DNA of 46,472 nucleotides from Sphingobacterium sp. Its GTDB lineage: Bacteria; Bacteroidota; Bacteroidia; Sphingobacteriales; Sphingobacteriaceae. Of the stretch, positions 44,434 through 46,472 are shown piece after piece; within the stretch, counting starts at the first letter, position 1; each line of letters starts with the position of its first letter. The position numbers and the translations under genes were made by a program. The DNA is taken from the NCBI GenBank assembly GCA_031253985.1, contig JAIRVH010000056.1, positions 1 to 46,472 on the forward strand. The letters run 5' to 3'. A model generated the notes under the pieces. It saw nothing but the letters and a program-made list of their open reading frames with translations, was not told where the DNA came from and ran no database searches.

Positions 44434-44514
44434 TGGAGGGAGAAGGATTCGAACCTTCGAAGCCGAAGCAACGGATTTACAGTCCGTCCCATTTGACCGC
44501 TCTGGAACCCCTCC
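44434..44514 (-). tRNA. tRNA-Tyr (anticodon GTA)
   Basis: Minus-strand class II tRNA with a long variable arm (TGCTTCGGCTTCGAA region): acceptor GGAGGGG/TCCCTCC, anticodon arm ACGGA-CTGTAAA-TCCGT giving GTA, T-arm GAAGG-TTCGAAT-CCTTC, discriminator A. It lies 215 bases upstream of tRNA-Arg on the same strand. Confidence 0.93.
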
Positions 44515-44766
44515 AGCATTATGTTGTTCTGAATTGAACGTCGCAAAAGTAGGTTTTGATTTGCATAACTGCAATTATTTTATGCTGTAAATTTGTAACT
44601 ATCGCTGTATTAATCCTTTTATTTTTACTTATTACCTGCTCCACATCCCCAATGCCATATCAACTTATCATTATTATAATAAAAACTTATTGTTATAATC
44701 CAGTCATAATAGATTTTGACAATAGTGTATTGCTAAAATCAATTCGCTTTTTGAAAAGAGTTGCTG

Positions 44767-44774
44767 TATCTTTG
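44767..44774 (+). promoter_or_regulatory. Candidate -7 element for the peroxiredoxin gene
   Basis: TATCTTTG fits TAnnTTTG; transcription would begin about 20 bases before the ATG at 44802. Confidence 0.5.
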
Positions 44775-44801
44775 TAACAACAAAAAAAACAAAGATATAT
44801 T

Positions 44802-45434
44802 ATGAGTTTCACAGGTAAAAGTTTTCCGAGCATTACAGTAGATGCAATAGATTATTTAGGCGATAATTTACAAATCAACATTTTTGAAAAAGCGGTTAAA
44901 GAAGGTAAAAAAGTGCTTTTATTTTGGTACCCAAAAGACTTCACTTTTGTTTGCCCTACTGAGTTACATGCTTTTCAAGAAGCTGCTGCTGAGTTTGAAA
45001 AACGCAATACGATCTTAATCGGTGCTTCATGTGATACAAATGAAGTTCACTTTGCGTGGTTAAACACAGCAAAAGATAATGGTGGTATTGAAGGTGTTGA
45101 ATACCCTATCTTGGCAGATACAAACCGTAATTTATCAAGTGTGTTAGGAATTTTGGACGTTCAAGAGGTTGAACACCCAGAATATGGCACTTTAGCACAA
45201 GGTTCTGCTGTTACTTACAGAGCTACTTATTTAATTGACGAAACTGGCCGCGTATTCCACGAATCTGTAAACGATATGCCTTTAGGCCGTAACGTTAAAG
45301 AATATTTACGCTTGATCGATGCTTACGCGCACGTACAAAAATTCGGTGAAGTATGTCCTGCAAACTGGGAAGAAGGTAAAGATGCCATGAATGCAGACAG
45401 AAAAGGTGTAGCTGATTATTTAGCTAAACACTAA
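44802..45434 (+). CDS. Typical 2-Cys peroxiredoxin (AhpC/TSA family)
   Basis: Reduces hydrogen peroxide and alkyl hydroperoxides in the cytoplasm. The peroxidatic cysteine C51 is in 'FTFVCPTEL' and the resolving cysteine near 185 in 'EVCPANW'; 'GLDVQEVE' type substrate loop and 'PLGRNVKEYLRLIDA' follow the AhpC pattern. Length 210 is normal. A thioredoxin gene follows after a hairpin, forming a natural reductant pair. Confidence 0.95.
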   Translation: MSFTGKSFPSITVDAIDYLGDNLQINIFEKAVKEGKKVLLFWYPKDFTFVCPTELHAFQEAAAEFEKRNTILIGASCDTNEVHFAWLNTAKDNGGIEGVEYPILADTNRNLSSVLGILDVQEVEHPEYGTLAQGSAVTYRATYLIDETGRVFHESVNDMPLGRNVKEYLRLIDAYAHVQKFGEVCPANWEEGKDAMNADRKGVADYLAKH

Positions 45435-45442
45435 AAAATACA

Positions 45443-45488
45443 AGACCATAGGTCTCATCAACAGGAGCTATTCCCAGTTCCTGTTGAT
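45443..45488 (+). terminator. Two hairpins between peroxiredoxin and thioredoxin genes
   Basis: A small stem AGACC-ATA-GGTCT (45443-45455) is followed by a 13-pair stem (ATCAACAGGA core, 45457-45488). The second has only a weak T-tract after it, so it may be an attenuator or a processing signal rather than a full terminator. Confidence 0.55.
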
Positions 45489-45518
45489 TTCTCCAACAAT
45501 CACCTTAAGGATAAAATC

Positions 45519-45833
45519 ATGTTACAAGAATTAGAAAAAGATAATTTACAAGAAATTGTAAACAATAACGATATTGTTATGGTTCAGTACTCCGCAACTT
45601 GGTGCGGGAACTGCAAAATCATGAAACCAAAATTCAAAAAATTAGCAGGAGAAAATGACAGTGTGCCCTTCGTAATTGCTGATGCCGAGAAATTCCCTGA
45701 ATCCCGCAAATTGGCTAATGTCAATAATCTGCCAACTTTTGCCGCCTTTAAAAACGGTAAATTGGTCAATCAAGTACAAACAAATAAGTTGGACGCATTA
45801 GTAGAATTATTCAATGAAACTACCGGTAATTAA
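45519..45833 (+). CDS. Thioredoxin-family protein
   Basis: A 104-residue cytoplasmic thioredoxin fold with active site 'ATWCGNCK' (C29/C32, a CGNC rather than the usual CGPC) and the cis-proline in 'NNLPTFAAF'. The changed dipeptide would alter redox potential. It lies downstream of the peroxiredoxin, which it could reduce, and overlaps the next gene by 20 bases. Confidence 0.93.
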   Translation: MLQELEKDNLQEIVNNNDIVMVQYSATWCGNCKIMKPKFKKLAGENDSVPFVIADAEKFPESRKLANVNNLPTFAAFKNGKLVNQVQTNKLDALVELFNETTGN

Positions 45834-46068
45834 ACATTTGACAGAATTTATCGAGCAAAATGATGTAGATTATGTCTTGGAGACCATCGAAACATTGGAA
45901 GCGCTGACGGAAGCCCCTTTGAAAGATGAAGAACTCGATGTTCTTGGTGAATTGATCTCCAATCTATACGGAGCTGTCGAAGTCGATAAATTGATAAAAG
46001 AAGGTAACTCCAAAAAAGATGCTTTAAACATGTTTATGAAGCGCGTTTTAGGCGCGATCGATAAATAG
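45814..46068 (+). CDS. DUF6952-type small protein
   Basis: 84 residues, mostly helical and acidic ('EFIEQNDVDYVLETIETLEAL'), no cysteine and no membrane segment. It begins inside the thioredoxin gene in another frame, 20 bases before that stop, so translation is coupled. The family usually follows a thioredoxin in Bacteroidota; function unknown. The family name is from memory. Confidence 0.8.
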   Translation: MKLPVIKHLTEFIEQNDVDYVLETIETLEALTEAPLKDEELDVLGELISNLYGAVEVDKLIKEGNSKKDALNMFMKRVLGAIDK

Positions 46069-46472
46069 TATTTACTGCAGAAGCCAAATCGTGAAACTTT
46101 CTTTTCCAGGTGTCCTTATCCGTTTTTGAATACGGGAAGCAAAGAGATTTAGGTCAACTAAAATTTTCTTAACGGGTTGGCTATGTCCGAATTTGATCGA
46201 TCCTATTTTTTTGAAGATAGCAGCGGATATATCCGATAAAAAAATCGCTGTATTGCAGCATTTTAAACGAATAACACCTGTATATGATTCGTTTTTCAAA
46301 CGCTAAAATGTTGACAAAATTTAGCAATGTGGAAAACTAATTAAAGTAATCTGACAGAACTAAATATTTTCTACATATATTTACTATGTTAAAGGTTGCC
46401 ACTTGGAGCGAAGCGACAAAATAACTATTCTCTAAAAATTCGTTTCAGGAAAAAATATTTTAATTGTTAAAC
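46069..46472. other. Gene-free right end
   Basis: No convincing gene is seen. A 75-codon minus frame (46072-46299) has no recognised motif and its codon use looks random; 46300-46472 is very AT-rich. A gene beyond the window edge may have its promoter here. Confidence 0.5.

Noticed and set aside
46072..46299. 75-codon minus-strand frame after the DUF6952-type gene
   Set aside because: No recognised motif, no promoter, random-looking residues; possible but unsupported.
46328..46336. DnaA-box-like TGTGGAAAA near the right end
   Set aside because: A single imperfect match to TGTGGATAA with no cluster and no dnaA; chance is likely.

Overview
The window looks like chromosomal DNA of a Bacteroidota bacterium, most likely Sphingobacteriaceae and probably Sphingobacterium. 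The evidence is an AT-rich genome without Shine-Dalgarno spacing, several TAnnTTTG-type -7 promoter elements, a TonB-dependent receptor with an N-terminal carboxypeptidase-like domain, 7TM-DISM and LytTR signalling proteins, and a tiny mS38-like ribosomal protein. I see no phage, insertion sequence, CRISPR array or rRNA operon. About 39 protein genes and three tRNAs are supported.

Layout. 1-892 carries no gene; its left two thirds are GC-rich and full of inverted repeats. 893-2077 encodes an HD phosphohydrolase fused to a Pycsar-type membrane effector domain. 2218-10255 is a co-directional block: polyphosphate kinase, SdiA-regulated-type lipoprotein, an outer-membrane barrel with a kinase-like N-terminal domain, and a GAF protein. 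10353-14838 holds a TRIC channel, peptide deformylase, an orphan protein resembling a homing-endonuclease accessory domain, a Gfo/Idh/MocA oxidoreductase and a MiaA-family enzyme. 14915-17912 (minus) is RNA and chromatin housekeeping: RNase G, the mS38-like peptide, a TPR protein and HU. 18160-20198 (minus) pairs a KBL-like PLP enzyme with a D-2-hydroxyacid dehydrogenase.

20460-25304 is a TonB receptor, a small secreted TPR protein and a LytS/LytT-type two-component system. 25433-29568 (minus) holds two tandem small outer-membrane barrels, an SH3 lipoprotein, a CPBP protease and a membrane-bound LytTR regulator. After a secreted amidohydrolase, 31325-36820 groups a GNAT-like protein, a SAM methyltransferase, a 7TM-DISM histidine kinase, a receiver-kinase hybrid and a stand-alone receiver. 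I regard this as the best candidate for an undescribed small-molecule signalling module.

37069-41524 (minus) contains tRNA-Lys, a membrane protein with a four-cysteine cytoplasmic head and a tricorn-like S41 protease. The right end has an MFS transporter, a PAP2 phosphatase, tRNA-Arg, tRNA-Tyr, and a peroxiredoxin-thioredoxin-DUF6952 redox cluster. All assignments come from reading motifs by eye; no database search was run.
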